The translations under genes and the position numbers were made by a program. A stretch of 64,000 nucleotides of DNA from Vibrio aquaticus (GTDB taxonomy: Bacteria; Pseudomonadota; Gammaproteobacteria; Enterobacterales; Vibrionaceae), in the NCBI RefSeq assembly GCF_003970385.1, contig NZ_RXZH01000010.1:30135-94134 (forward strand), given 5' to 3'. The notes under the pieces were generated by a model, which was not told the DNA's origin, did no database searches, and saw nothing but the letters and a program-made list of their open reading frames with translations. Below are positions 25,021 to 34,179 of this stretch, piece after piece; position 1 is the first letter of the stretch; the number at the start of each line of letters is the position of its first letter.

Positions 25021-26736
25021 ATGTCACTTTTAGAAGTTAAAAACCTTCGAATAGAGTACCCGTCGCGTCATGGTGTTCATGCCGCAGTTAAGTCGCTTTC
25101 TTTCAACATCGAACGTGGTGAAATTGTCGGTGTTGTTGGCGAATCCGGTGCAGGTAAATCAACAGTTGGTAACGCCGTTATCGATCTATTGAGTCCTCCT
25201 GGTCGTATCGCGAGTGGTGATGTCTATTTGGATGGCGAGCAAATCTCAGGATTAACGCCAGAACAAATGCGCACAGTGCGTGGTTCAAAAATTGGATTTA
25301 TTTTCCAAGACCCAATGACGTCACTGAACCCTCTTTTCACCGTTGAGCAGCAATTAAAAGAGACCATTCATGCCAATATGAAGGTTTCAGATGAAGAAGC
25401 GTATCAACGCTCGCTTTCTTTAATGCAGCAGGTTGGTATCCCACAGCCTGAAAACCGACTCAAACAGTACCCTCACCAGTTCTCTGGTGGTATGCGTCAG
25501 CGTGTGGTTATCGCCATTGCACTTGCTGGCGAACCTGAACTTATTATTGCTGATGAGCCAACGACCGCTCTCGATGTATCAATTCAAGACCAAATTCTAA
25601 GCCTTATTCGCGAGTTGTGTATTAAGAACAACGTAGGTTGTATGTTGGTTACTCACGATATGGGTGTGGTTTCTAACGTTACGGACCGTGTTGCGGTGAT
25701 GTATCGTGGTGACCTAGTCGAATTTGGTCCAACCGCTAAAGTACTGGGTGACCCTGACCATTCCTACACACGCAGTCTTATTTCGGCCGTTCCTCGTTCA
25801 GATATGAAGCTTGATCGCTTCCCATTGGTTTCTTACATCGAAGAAGCCCATGAAATGGAACCGCTGGATGTTAAAAACCACTGGCTTGGTCAAAGCCAAG
25901 ATCACCGTGACTACACCGGTTCTCTGCTGAACGTTGAAAACGTAAACCTACGCTTTGTCACTAAAGACTCTTTGTTTGAAAGCCGCCGTGAATACGTGCA
26001 GGCATCGAACAACGTTAGCTTTGAAGTGTTTGAAGGTGAGACGTTTGGTTTAGTGGGTGAATCTGGTTCTGGTAAATCAACTATTGCACGTGTTATTGCC
26101 GGTCTTTATGCACCGAACTCAGGCAAAGTAACGTTTGAAGGTATCGACCTGACTTCATTGAAATCTGAGAAAGAGCGCCGTCCGCTGCGTCGTCAGATGC
26201 AGATGGTGTTCCAAAACCCATACACTTCAATGAATCCGCGTATGAAAATCTTCGATATCATCGCAGAACCTATTCGATTCCATAAACTGACCAACAGTGA
26301 AGTTGAAACGCGCACGATCGTAAATGATCTACTTGATCACGTTGGCTTGGGCAAAATGGCAGGCGTGAAATACCCTCACGAGTTTTCTGGTGGTCAGCGT
26401 CAGCGTATTTCGATTGCTCGCGCACTGGCGACTCGCCCTCGATTGCTTATTTGTGATGAACCGACGTCGGCCCTAGATGTATCGGTACAGGCACAAATCC
26501 TAAACTTGCTGAAAGACCTGCAAGATGAGTTAAATCTAACCATGCTATTTATCAGTCATGACCTACCGGTTATTCGTCAGATGTGTGACCGAGTGGGTGT
26601 GATGCAGATGGGTACGCTACTGGAAGTGGCCCCGACTGAACAGCTGTTTAACTCTCCTCAGCATGAATACAGTAAGCAACTGATTTCTCTAATGCCTGAA
26701 TTTACGGGCTTAAGAGAGGAAATAAAAACGGCGTAA
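25021..26736 (+). CDS. dipeptide/oligopeptide ABC transporter, fused double ATPase
   Basis: 571 residues with two ABC nucleotide-binding domains in one chain, equivalent to DppD and DppF joined. Domain 1: Walker A GESGAGKST, signature FSGGMRQR, Walker B LIIADEPTTALD. Domain 2: GESGSGKST, FSGGQRQR, LLICDEPTSALD. Both sites look catalytic. ATG 25021 (MSLLEVKNL) has GAGGT 8 bases upstream; the longer reading frame from 24940 starts with TTG and lacks a ribosome site. First gene of a four-gene importer operon. Substrate class (peptides) is from family; exact substrate unknown. Confidence 0.92.
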   Translation: MSLLEVKNLRIEYPSRHGVHAAVKSLSFNIERGEIVGVVGESGAGKSTVGNAVIDLLSPPGRIASGDVYLDGEQISGLTPEQMRTVRGSKIGFIFQDPMTSLNPLFTVEQQLKETIHANMKVSDEEAYQRSLSLMQQVGIPQPENRLKQYPHQFSGGMRQRVVIAIALAGEPELIIADEPTTALDVSIQDQILSLIRELCIKNNVGCMLVTHDMGVVSNVTDRVAVMYRGDLVEFGPTAKVLGDPDHSYTRSLISAVPRSDMKLDRFPLVSYIEEAHEMEPLDVKNHWLGQSQDHRDYTGSLLNVENVNLRFVTKDSLFESRREYVQASNNVSFEVFEGETFGLVGESGSGKSTIARVIAGLYAPNSGKVTFEGIDLTSLKSEKERRPLRRQMQMVFQNPYTSMNPRMKIFDIIAEPIRFHKLTNSEVETRTIVNDLLDHVGLGKMAGVKYPHEFSGGQRQRISIARALATRPRLLICDEPTSALDVSVQAQILNLLKDLQDELNLTMLFISHDLPVIRQMCDRVGVMQMGTLLEVAPTEQLFNSPQHEYSKQLISLMPEFTGLREEIKTA

Positions 26737-26749
26737 GTCGTAGATCTTT

Positions 26750-26770
26750 CCTGACACGCGCAGAGTCAGG
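26750..26770 (+). other. intra-operon hairpin between ATPase and binding-protein genes
   Basis: Perfect stem CCTGAC/GTCAGG with a 9-nt loop and no T tract. Such hairpins often protect or process mRNA so that the binding protein is made in excess. Role inferred. Confidence 0.5.
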
Positions 26771-26829
26771 TATTTAACAGACGCAAATACAACAACTAGG
26801 GATAGAAATCCCGCATAAGGAGTTATGCA

Positions 26830-28383
26830 ATGAAAACCATGAAAAGCAAACTAGCAGTGGCTTTAATGGCAGCTGGCCTTAGCTTTGGCGCAGCGGCAGC
26901 AGATATTACCGTCGCTTATGATGCAGACCCAGTGTCACTTGACCCGCATGAGCAATTGTCTGGCGGTACACTGCAAATGTCTCACATGGTATTTGATCCG
27001 CTAATCCGTTTTAACCAAAAAATGGAATTTGAACCTCGCTTGGCTGAGTCTTGGGAGCGTCTTGATGGCGAAACAATGCAGTTTAATATTCGCCAAGGCG
27101 TTAAGTTCCACTCTGGTAATGCATTAACTGCAGATGACGTAGTGTGGACATTTGACCGTCTGAAAAGCTCTCCAGATTTCAAAGGCATCTTCGGCCCAAT
27201 CGTATCTATTACCAAAACTGGCGATTACACAGTTGAAGTAAAAACAGACGGTGTTTACCCACTAGTAGAAAACGTAATGACTTACCTGTTCCCAATGGAC
27301 AGCAAGTTCTACTCAGGTAAGACAGAAGATGGTAAAGACAAAGCTGAGCTAGTGAAGCACGGTAACTCTTACGCCTCAACGAACGTTTCTGGTACAGGTC
27401 CTTTCGTTATCACTCAACGTGAGCAAGGCGTTAAAGTAACGTTTGAGCGTTTCGCTGATTACTGGGACAACGGTTCTGAAGGTAACGTAGACAAGCTAAC
27501 GCTAGTGCCAATCAAAGAAGACGCGACTCGTGTTGCAGCCCTTCTTTCTGGTGACGTAGACATGATTGCGCCTGTTGCACCAAACGACTACAAGCGTATT
27601 AAGAAAGCAGACAGTGTTGACCTATACACTATGCCTGGTACGCGCGTAATCACGTTCCAAATGAACCAAAACAGCAACCCTGCATTGAAAGATGTACGTG
27701 TTCGTCAGGCGATCACTTACGCAATCAACAATGAAGGTATTACTAAGAAAGTAATGAAGGGTGCAGCGACAGCCGCTGGTCAACAGAGCCCAGTAGGTTT
27801 CGTTGGTCACAACGCCGATCTTAAACCTCGCTACGATCTTAAGAAAGCGAAAGAGCTGATGAAAGAAGCGGGTTACGAGAACGGCTTTACGCTAACCATG
27901 ATGGCGCCAAACAACCGTTACGTGAACGATGACAAGATTGCTCAAGCTTCTGCAGCAATGCTGTCTAAGATCGGCATCAAGGTTGATCTGAAGACAATGC
28001 CAAAAGCGCAATACTGGCCTGAGTTCGATAAGTGTGCGGCAGATATGCTAATGATCGGCTGGCACCCAGATACAGAGGATTCAGGTAACTTTACTGAGTT
28101 CCTAGCGATGACGCGTGATGCAGAAACAGGTAAAGGTCAGTACAACTGTGGCCATTACTCAAATGCTGAAGTTGATAAGCTGATTGTAGAAACGAACACA
28201 ATGACGGATCTAGAAAAACGTAGTGCATCGCTGAAGAAAGTAGAAGAGATTCTATACAACGAAGCGGCATTCGTACCTCTACACTGGCAAGATCCATCAT
28301 GGGCAGCGAAAGGTAACGTTGAGATTGGTCCAATCATCAACGGTATGAACTTCCCATACTTCGGTGACCTAGTGGTTAAATAA
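26830..28383 (+). CDS. periplasmic peptide-binding protein (SBP family 5)
   Basis: A 517-residue DppA/OppA/SapA-type solute-binding protein. Signal peptide MKTMKSKLAVALMAAGLSFGAAAA. The family-5 opening is DITVAYDADPVSLDPHEQLSGG, with the motif GNALTADDVVWTFDRL near residue 95. AAGGAG lies 8 bases before ATG 26830. Two cysteines (DKCAADM and QYNCGHY) are conserved in dipeptide-binding relatives. Delivers substrate to the two permeases encoded downstream. Confidence 0.93.
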   Translation: MKTMKSKLAVALMAAGLSFGAAAADITVAYDADPVSLDPHEQLSGGTLQMSHMVFDPLIRFNQKMEFEPRLAESWERLDGETMQFNIRQGVKFHSGNALTADDVVWTFDRLKSSPDFKGIFGPIVSITKTGDYTVEVKTDGVYPLVENVMTYLFPMDSKFYSGKTEDGKDKAELVKHGNSYASTNVSGTGPFVITQREQGVKVTFERFADYWDNGSEGNVDKLTLVPIKEDATRVAALLSGDVDMIAPVAPNDYKRIKKADSVDLYTMPGTRVITFQMNQNSNPALKDVRVRQAITYAINNEGITKKVMKGAATAAGQQSPVGFVGHNADLKPRYDLKKAKELMKEAGYENGFTLTMMAPNNRYVNDDKIAQASAAMLSKIGIKVDLKTMPKAQYWPEFDKCAADMLMIGWHPDTEDSGNFTEFLAMTRDAETGKGQYNCGHYSNAEVDKLIVETNTMTDLEKRSASLKKVEEILYNEAAFVPLHWQDPSWAAKGNVEIGPIINGMNFPYFGDLVVK

Positions 28384-28398
28384 CCCTAAGTGAACCAG

Positions 28399-28428
28399 AC
28401 CAAGCGCTCGCAATACCGAGTGCTTGGT
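28399..28428 (+). terminator. hairpin after the binding-protein gene (attenuator-like)
   Basis: ACCAAGC-CTCG / CGAG-GCTTGGT stem with one opposed mismatch, followed by TTGATTTTT. Probably a partial terminator that lowers expression of the permease genes relative to the binding protein. Confidence 0.55.
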
Positions 28429-28512
28429 TGATTTTTGGTACTTAACTTTGTTTCAGTCGGGTTAAGTACCATTTTTAAGACTGAAATTCATGGAAAGTTT
28501 AAGGGGCAAGGA

Positions 28513-29490
28513 ATGTTTTCGTTCTTGGTCAAGCGCCTGTTTCAGGCACTGATAGTGATGTTTGTGATCAGTCTAGTGGCGTTTGCCATTCAGGATAACT
28601 TAGGCGACCCGTTACGTGAGCTGGTTGGTCAATCGGTTTCAGAAGCCGAGCGTCAAGCACTGCGTGATGATCTAGGTCTGAATGATCCCTTCATTACAAA
28701 ATACACTCGCTTTGTTGGCAATGCGCTACAAGGTGATTTAGGTACATCTTACTTCTTCAAGCGCCCTGCGGTTGAAGTGATTCTTGATAAATTAGTCGCA
28801 ACGCTAGAGCTGGTGTTTGGTGCCACGCTGATCATTGTTTTCTGCTCGATTCCTCTTGGCGTCTACTCTGCGATTCATCCAAAAAGTTTCTTCACTAAGC
28901 TGGTCATGGCCGGCAGTAGTATCGGTATTTCAATTCCGGTTTTCTTAACGGCGATCATGCTGATGTATGTTTTCTCGATTGAGCTTGGCTGGCTGCCGTC
29001 TTATGGTCGAGGTGAAACCGCCAACATCTTTGGTTGGGAGTCTGGCTTCTTTACTCTTGATGGTCTTTCTCACTTAGTTCTGCCATGTATTGCACTGGCA
29101 TCTATTATGCTGCCATTGTTTATTCGTCTAGTACGTTCTGAGATGCTAGAAGTGCTAAGCTCTGAATACATTAAATTTGGTAAAGCGAAAGGCCTAGCGC
29201 TGAATAAAATCTATTACCAACACGCTTTGAAAAACACCATGTTGCCAGTACTCACCGTAGGCGGTGTTCAGATTGGTACTATGGTGGCTTATACCATCCT
29301 GACTGAAACGGTTTTCCAATGGCCTGGGACAGGTTTCCTTTTCCTAGAAGCAATTAACCGTGTTGATACACCACTTATCACTGCTTACGTTATCTTCGTT
29401 GGCCTGATTTTCGTGGTCACTAACACCATTGTTGACTTGCTATACGGCATCATCAACCCGACCGTAAATCTAACTGGTAAAGGAGCGTAA
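28513..29490 (+). CDS. peptide ABC transporter permease (DppB-like)
   Basis: 325 residues, six predicted membrane segments. N-terminal FSFLVKRLFQALIVMFVISLVAF anchor and the family segment DPLRELVGQSVSEAERQALRDDLGLNDPF. The EAA coupling loop is KFGKAKGLALNKIYYQHALKN. ATG 28513 follows an AGGGGCAAGGA ribosome site; the upstream in-frame ATG 28435 falls just after the attenuator hairpin and adds 26 atypical residues. Its stop is 2 bases before the next start. Confidence 0.92.
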   Translation: MFSFLVKRLFQALIVMFVISLVAFAIQDNLGDPLRELVGQSVSEAERQALRDDLGLNDPFITKYTRFVGNALQGDLGTSYFFKRPAVEVILDKLVATLELVFGATLIIVFCSIPLGVYSAIHPKSFFTKLVMAGSSIGISIPVFLTAIMLMYVFSIELGWLPSYGRGETANIFGWESGFFTLDGLSHLVLPCIALASIMLPLFIRLVRSEMLEVLSSEYIKFGKAKGLALNKIYYQHALKNTMLPVLTVGGVQIGTMVAYTILTETVFQWPGTGFLFLEAINRVDTPLITAYVIFVGLIFVVTNTIVDLLYGIINPTVNLTGKGA

Positions 29491-29492
29491 TC

Positions 29493-30431
29493 ATGAGCCA
29501 AACAGCAGCTGTTCCTTCTCGTTGGGAGCGCTTTAAACAATCGGATTTCTTGTATTACTTCAAGCGCGATAAAGTCGCGATGGCAAGTTTTACTGTGTTC
29601 ATGCTTTTCTTGGTGATGGCGTTAGCCGCACCAGTTCTCGCACCGTCAGACCCGTATGATCTCTCTTCGATTGATATTATGGATTCTGAGCTTCCCCCAA
29701 TCTGGATGGAAGATGGTGATGAGCGATTCTTACTTGGTACCGATGAGCAGGGTCGTGACATTCTCTCAACGATCCTATACGGCTCACGTCTGTCGTTGAC
29801 TATCGGTTTTCTTGCGGTGGGTCTTCAACTGGTGCTGGGTATTGTGATTGGTCTATCGGCTGGTTACTTCGGTGGCCGTATCGATAGCTTCCTGATGCGT
29901 TTTGCCGATGTACAGTTATCGTTCTCAACCATGATGGTAGCGATCATCGTTTCGGCTATCTTTAAAGCCAGCTTTGGCAGTGACTTTTACAGCCAGTATG
30001 CGGTTGTGATGCTGGTGGTGATCATCGGTGTTGCGGAATGGCCACAATATGCGCGTACTATTCGTGCCTCAGTATTGGCTGAAAAAAAGAAAGAGTATGT
30101 TGAAGCGGCGCGTGTGATGGGCTTTAAAGCACCACGTATTATGTTCCGTCACATCTTACCGAACTGTTTGTCACCAATTTTGGTTATCTCAACGGTTCAG
30201 GTGGCAAACGCCATCATGTCAGAAGCGGCACTTTCTTTCCTAGGTTTAGGTCTACCAGTAGACCAGCCATCGTTAGGTGCTCTGATCAGCATTGGTTTTA
30301 ACTACATCTTCTCTGGCGCATGGTGGATTACCGCCTTCCCAGGCATTGTTCTGGTGACGCTAGTTCTTGTGATTAACCTATTGGGTGACTGGTTACGTGA
30401 TGTATTTAACCCGAAAATCTACAAAGGGTGA
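29493..30431 (+). CDS. peptide ABC transporter permease (DppC-like)
   Basis: 312 residues, six predicted membrane segments with the N-terminal OppC_N segment (FKRDKVAMASFTVFMLFLVMALAAPVLAPSDPYD). The periplasmic start of the permease domain is FLLGTDEQGRDILSTILYGSR, a typical DppC signature. EAA loop: EAARVMGFKAPRIMFRHILPN. AAAGGAG overlaps the end of the preceding gene. Last gene of the operon, with a strong terminator. Confidence 0.93.
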   Translation: MSQTAAVPSRWERFKQSDFLYYFKRDKVAMASFTVFMLFLVMALAAPVLAPSDPYDLSSIDIMDSELPPIWMEDGDERFLLGTDEQGRDILSTILYGSRLSLTIGFLAVGLQLVLGIVIGLSAGYFGGRIDSFLMRFADVQLSFSTMMVAIIVSAIFKASFGSDFYSQYAVVMLVVIIGVAEWPQYARTIRASVLAEKKKEYVEAARVMGFKAPRIMFRHILPNCLSPILVISTVQVANAIMSEAALSFLGLGLPVDQPSLGALISIGFNYIFSGAWWITAFPGIVLVTLVLVINLLGDWLRDVFNPKIYKG

Positions 30432-30470
30432 TCTAACCCTAAGATTTAATTAGTCTATTCTCACTACACT

Positions 30471-30500
30471 AAGAGCCGTAATTGATTACGGCTCTTTTTT
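30471..30500 (+). terminator. peptide ABC operon terminator
   Basis: 11-bp stem AAGAGCCGTAA-ttga-TTACGGCTCTT with a seven-T run. Confidence 0.92.
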
Positions 30501-30573
30501 TGCATTCACTTTTTCTCAACAGTGAATCAATAATAATGTCACTATGCTTATCTACAAGAAGAGCAGATTAAGG

Positions 30574-31509
30574 ATGAAGTTAACAGGTATGGGTATCAAG
30601 ATGGTGTTGAAACCAAAACAGTCTTATTTAAAGTTAGGTAGCCTGATTGGGCTATTGGCCTTACCAGTTCTTTCCACGCCCGTATTCGCAGAGGAATTTC
30701 TTTGTGATGCCACTCAAGCCTCAACCAATGAGCTGCCTGTTTTAGATAAAGCGTGTCCGATTGGCAAAGGGCTCTGGGGGAAGACTAAACCTCGTGGCAG
30801 TGAATCGACGTTTTGGATTCAGTGTGGCGTCTTCGGTCAGCCTTTATCTGTGGCGAAAGCAAAAAAGCTCTATCAACATATTTCCACTGATGTGTGGGCA
30901 AAGGCGGAAGGGAAAGCGAATCGATGCTTGATTGGCCCGTACACCGACTTTGCTCAAGCGAAACAAGATTTGGCGAACGTTAAGACAGAGCCTGGTTACA
31001 AAGAAGCCTTTATTCGTGAAGTGGTCAAAGGCGCTGTGTCACCTGCGCCAGTTAAACCAGTGGCTAAAAAGGTCTCTCGTACTTCGACTCAAGCGACGAC
31101 CGTCATCCCTGCGCCAGTAAAATCACAGCCAACGCCTGTGGTGACTGCTACTGAATCGAAGAAAGCACAGCCGCAGCAGGAAATCACCATTCGCCTGTCG
31201 ACCAGCGTGAGTGGGGTTGAGTATAACGTTCCTTACCTGATGTTTAGCGATGATCAGTTTTACATGGAACATTCTCTCCCATGGAACCGCATGAGTTATG
31301 AAGCGGCTTACAAAACCTGTTACCGTTTGGGTATGAAACTCGCGACCACTGAGCAGTGGCAAGCGTTGCTCGCGTCTGGGGAAATGGAGAAGAGCCAATG
31401 GCCAATGCATTTGCCGTATTGGGGCGCTGAGAAAGTGGGCATGTTTACCAGTGGTAAAACTAACCAGCTTAAAGGCAGCTCGTTACTCAATATAATGTGT
31501 GTGAAATAG
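30574..31509 (+). CDS. SPOR-domain exported protein
   Basis: About 311 residues; starts at 30544, 30574, 30589 or 30601 are all possible and none has a good ribosome site. A hydrophobic signal segment (LGSLIGLLALPVLSTPVFA) precedes a SPOR domain (FWIQCGVFGQPLSVAKAKKLY...NRCLIGPYTDFAQAKQDLANV), a fold that binds denuded peptidoglycan at division sites. A Pro/Thr/Lys-rich linker and a C-terminal ~90-residue domain with WNRMSYEAAYKTCYRLGMKLATTEQWQAL follow; this segment resembles the formylglycine-enzyme/SUMF fold in wording but is too short to claim. Role in envelope or division inferred. Confidence 0.75.
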   Translation: MKLTGMGIKMVLKPKQSYLKLGSLIGLLALPVLSTPVFAEEFLCDATQASTNELPVLDKACPIGKGLWGKTKPRGSESTFWIQCGVFGQPLSVAKAKKLYQHISTDVWAKAEGKANRCLIGPYTDFAQAKQDLANVKTEPGYKEAFIREVVKGAVSPAPVKPVAKKVSRTSTQATTVIPAPVKSQPTPVVTATESKKAQPQQEITIRLSTSVSGVEYNVPYLMFSDDQFYMEHSLPWNRMSYEAAYKTCYRLGMKLATTEQWQALLASGEMEKSQWPMHLPYWGAEKVGMFTSGKTNQLKGSSLLNIMCVK

Positions 31510-31511
31510 TG

Positions 31512-31540
31512 AAAAGCAGGCGAGATAGCCTGCTTTTTTG
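31512..31540. terminator. bidirectional terminator (SPOR gene / cioAB operon)
   Basis: 10-bp stem AAAAGCAGGC-gagata-GCCTGCTTTT with extra T/A on both sides. It ends directly at the stop codon of the small DUF2474 gene. Confidence 0.9.
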
Positions 31541-31648
31541 TTACTGGGGTAGAGCGAGTCGAATAACAGCGGCGATAACGGTTAGCGCTCCGATACTGGC
31601 CAACCAAAGAAAGACAAACCAGCCCCATTGTCTCCATGTGCTTTTCAT
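31541..31648 (-). CDS. small membrane protein, DUF2474 family (third subunit candidate of the CioAB oxidase)
   Basis: A 35-residue frame, MKSTWRQWGWFVFLWLASIG followed by ALTVIAAVIRLALPQ: one membrane segment preceded by a W/R-rich N-terminus. This matches DUF2474, tiny proteins encoded directly after cioB/cydB in many proteobacteria and analogous to CydX. Its ATG overlaps the cydB stop (TAATG at 31650-31646), strong evidence that it is translated. It is too short for ordinary ORF cut-offs. Its role in assembly or stability of the bd oxidase is inferred from position and analogy. Confidence 0.85.
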   Translation of the reverse strand: MKSTWRQWGWFVFLWLASIGALTVIAAVIRLALPQ

Positions 31649-32646
31649 TAGTGATAGCCCTCACCATGCTTGAGCTTGCCTCTAAATACCCAGTAAGAGT
31701 ACGCTGAGTACGCGATAATAAGTGGCAGTAAGATAGCTGCTCCCACGAGAAGAAACACCAAGCTTGAGTCAGGCGCAGCGGCCTCCGAGTACGTAAGTGC
31801 AAAAGGCACCAAGTAAGGGAAGGTACTGACGGCAAACCCGATGGCTGCGATGAGAAACAGCACAATTGAAAGTAGGTAGCTACGCAGGGCTAGACGATTG
31901 ATTAACGCATCAAACAAGAACCAGATGCAGACTGAAGCGCAGATAGGAATAGCAACTAACAGCAGCGCATTAGGCAGTGTAAACCAACGTACTGCAATGA
32001 GTTCGTTTGCCATTGGTAACCAAAGACTGACGATCACTATGCACCCGACTAACAACATTCCCCACCGTCGTGCGATGCCATAATAGCGGCCAATGATATC
32101 TTCCGGTAATTTGATCAGTAGCCAGCACGACCCAAGCAGTACATAGGCGCACATCAAGGCGAATCCGCAAAAGAGGCTGAACGGTGTTAGCCAATCAAAC
32201 CAACCGCCAGCATAAGAACGTCCTTCAACACTTATCCCTTGCAGTAAGGTGCCGAGCATGATGCCTTGCATCAAGGTTGCACTAAGGGAGCCAATGAAGA
32301 ATGCACTGTCCCACAAAAAGATGCCTCGCTTGGTTCTAAAACGATACTCAAATGAGACCCCGCGGAGAATCAGTCCAAGCAGCATAATGATTAAAGGAGC
32401 GTAAAGGGCAGGCATCACGACCGCGTAGGCCAGCGGAAACACTGCAAATAAACCACCACCGCCGAGTACAAGCCAAGTTTCATTGCCATCCCAAACCGGC
32501 GCAATGCTGTTCATCATCAGGTCGCGTTCTTCCTTGCTGTGTGCGCTTGGAAATAAAATACCAATGCCCAAATCAAACCCATCCAGCACAACGTATATCA
32601 GGACAGCTAATCCGATAAGCCCATACCATATCAATGCGTAATCCAT
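31648..32646 (-). CDS. cioB: cytochrome bd-type quinol oxidase subunit II (CioB/CydB)
   Basis: 332 residues, eight to nine predicted membrane helices. The N-terminus MDYALIWYGLIGLAVLIYVVLDGFDLGIGILFP and the WDGNETWLVLGGGGLFAVFPLAYA motif are hallmarks of CydB. With subunit I it reduces oxygen to water from quinol without pumping protons. Encoded 9 bases after cioA and overlapping the small DUF2474 gene. Confidence 0.93.
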   Translation of the reverse strand: MDYALIWYGLIGLAVLIYVVLDGFDLGIGILFPSAHSKEERDLMMNSIAPVWDGNETWLVLGGGGLFAVFPLAYAVVMPALYAPLIIMLLGLILRGVSFEYRFRTKRGIFLWDSAFFIGSLSATLMQGIMLGTLLQGISVEGRSYAGGWFDWLTPFSLFCGFALMCAYVLLGSCWLLIKLPEDIIGRYYGIARRWGMLLVGCIVIVSLWLPMANELIAVRWFTLPNALLLVAIPICASVCIWFLFDALINRLALRSYLLSIVLFLIAAIGFAVSTFPYLVPFALTYSEAAAPDSSLVFLLVGAAILLPLIIAYSAYSYWVFRGKLKHGEGYH

Positions 32647-32655
32647 AGCTGACTC

Positions 32656-34044
32656 CTAAGTGAGATGATTCGAATGGGAAACCGGAGAGGTATCGGTTCC
32701 ATCGGGTAGTCGGCTGTCTAGCGCTTCTTCATAGCGGGTCGGTGACTTACGCATCAATCGGATCAAGTAGAAGAAACCAGCACCAAAAATAATGAAGTAG
32801 ACAATCACAAATGCCGCCAAGGAGACACTGACAGCGGCAGCATCAATTGGAGACGCAGAGTCGATGGTTTTGAGCAGGCCATACACAGTATAAGGCTGAC
32901 GACCAACTTCGGTGGTTATCCATCCTGCTAGGACGGCAATGAATCCGGCTGGCCCAAAGGCGACACAAATACGGTGGAACCAAGGTGTGCCGTAGAGGGT
33001 TCGCTTTTTTCTCAGCCATAAACTGATCAACCCAATGAAAAACATGCCCACACCGATACCGATCATGACCCTAAAACTCCAAAATACGATAGACACGGGA
33101 GGGTGCTCATCCGCAGGAAACGCTTCAAGTCCTTTCACTTCGCCATCCCAAGAGTGGGTCAGTATCAGACTGCCCAGGTGTGGAATCTCGACTTTGTAAT
33201 CGACTTGCTGAGTTTCCTCATTCGGGATACCAAACAGAATCAGAGGTGCGCCCTTATGAGATTGGAAGTGACCCTCCATTGCCGCAATTTTAGCGGGTTG
33301 GTGTTCCAGCGTATTGAGGCCATGAAAGTCGCCGGCAACGATTTGGATCGGGGTAACGATGGCAGCCATCCACATTGCCATCGAAAACATGGTGCGAGCG
33401 AGAGGATTGTGAGGGGCTTTGAGTAGGTGGTATGCACCAACCGCTGCCACAACGAATGCGGTTGTCAGGTAGGCCGCCAGCAACATGTGCACCAGTCTAT
33501 ATGGGAACGAAGGGTTGAACACAATCTCCCACCAGCTCTCTGGAATAAATTGCCCAAGTTCATTGATGGAGTAGCCAGCTGGCGTCTGCATCCAACTATT
33601 CACCGACAAAATCCAGAAAGCGGACAGAAAGGTGCCGAAGGCGACAATGCAGGTGGCAGCAAAGTGAAGCTTTTTGCCCACTCTATCCATACCAAATAGC
33701 ATCACGCCCAGAAAACCAGCTTCTAGGAAAAAGGCGGTAAATACTTCGTAACCCATCAGTGGGCCGAGTATCGGGCCTGTTTTGTCGGCGAATACACTCC
33801 AATTGGTACCAAACTGATAACTGAGCACAATGCCGCTCACGACGCCCATCCCAAAGCTGATGGCAAATATCTTGATCCAATACTTATAGATTTGCAGGTA
33901 CTTCTCTTTCCCTGTTTTGAGCCAAAGACCTTCCAATACGGCTAAATAGCTCGCCAGCCCAATCGTGAAAGCGGGAAAAATAATATGAAAAGAGACAGTG
34001 AATGCGAATTGAAACCTCGCGAGGTCGACAGCAAGTGTGTCCAT
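32656..34044 (-). CDS. cioA: cytochrome bd-type quinol oxidase subunit I, short Q-loop (CioA type)
   Basis: 462 residues, opening MDTLAVDLARFQFAFTVSFHIIFPAFTIGLASYL. The His of SFHIIFP corresponds to the high-spin haem ligand; GRQPYTVYGLLKT is the conserved quinol-oxidase motif. At 462 residues it lacks the long C-terminal Q-loop insertion of E. coli CydA and matches the CioA (cyanide-insensitive oxidase) class. Operon cioA-cioB-DUF2474, divergent from an NqrB paralogue. Cyanide tolerance is a family inference, not seen directly. Confidence 0.9.
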   Translation of the reverse strand: MDTLAVDLARFQFAFTVSFHIIFPAFTIGLASYLAVLEGLWLKTGKEKYLQIYKYWIKIFAISFGMGVVSGIVLSYQFGTNWSVFADKTGPILGPLMGYEVFTAFFLEAGFLGVMLFGMDRVGKKLHFAATCIVAFGTFLSAFWILSVNSWMQTPAGYSINELGQFIPESWWEIVFNPSFPYRLVHMLLAAYLTTAFVVAAVGAYHLLKAPHNPLARTMFSMAMWMAAIVTPIQIVAGDFHGLNTLEHQPAKIAAMEGHFQSHKGAPLILFGIPNEETQQVDYKVEIPHLGSLILTHSWDGEVKGLEAFPADEHPPVSIVFWSFRVMIGIGVGMFFIGLISLWLRKKRTLYGTPWFHRICVAFGPAGFIAVLAGWITTEVGRQPYTVYGLLKTIDSASPIDAAAVSVSLAAFVIVYFIIFGAGFFYLIRLMRKSPTRYEEALDSRLPDGTDTSPVSHSNHLT

Positions 34045-34095
34045 AGTCTGCTCCGCTAAAGGGGTATAGATATGTTTACGGTGCTGACCGAGAAA

Positions 34096-34138
34096 TGTTC
34101 AAAATATGAACACAAACTTGTTCTGTTCGGAAGGTGAA
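34096..34138. promoter_or_regulatory. operator-like inverted repeats between cioA and the nqrB-like gene
   Basis: In the 135-base divergent region, a perfect TGTTCA-N5-TGAACA repeat (34096-34101 / 34107-34112) is followed by a looser GTTC-N11-GAAC (34120-34123 / 34135-34138). One dimeric regulator could control both directions. I do not recognise the regulator. Confidence 0.55.
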
Positions 34139-34179
34139 CTCGTACGAATCAGTAGCTCAAGCAAAGAGAGGTGGTTGAG

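Noticed and set aside
30574..31509. C-terminal part of the SPOR protein as a formylglycine-generating-enzyme domain
   Set aside because: Only ~90 residues with loose resemblance; a full SUMF domain is much longer.
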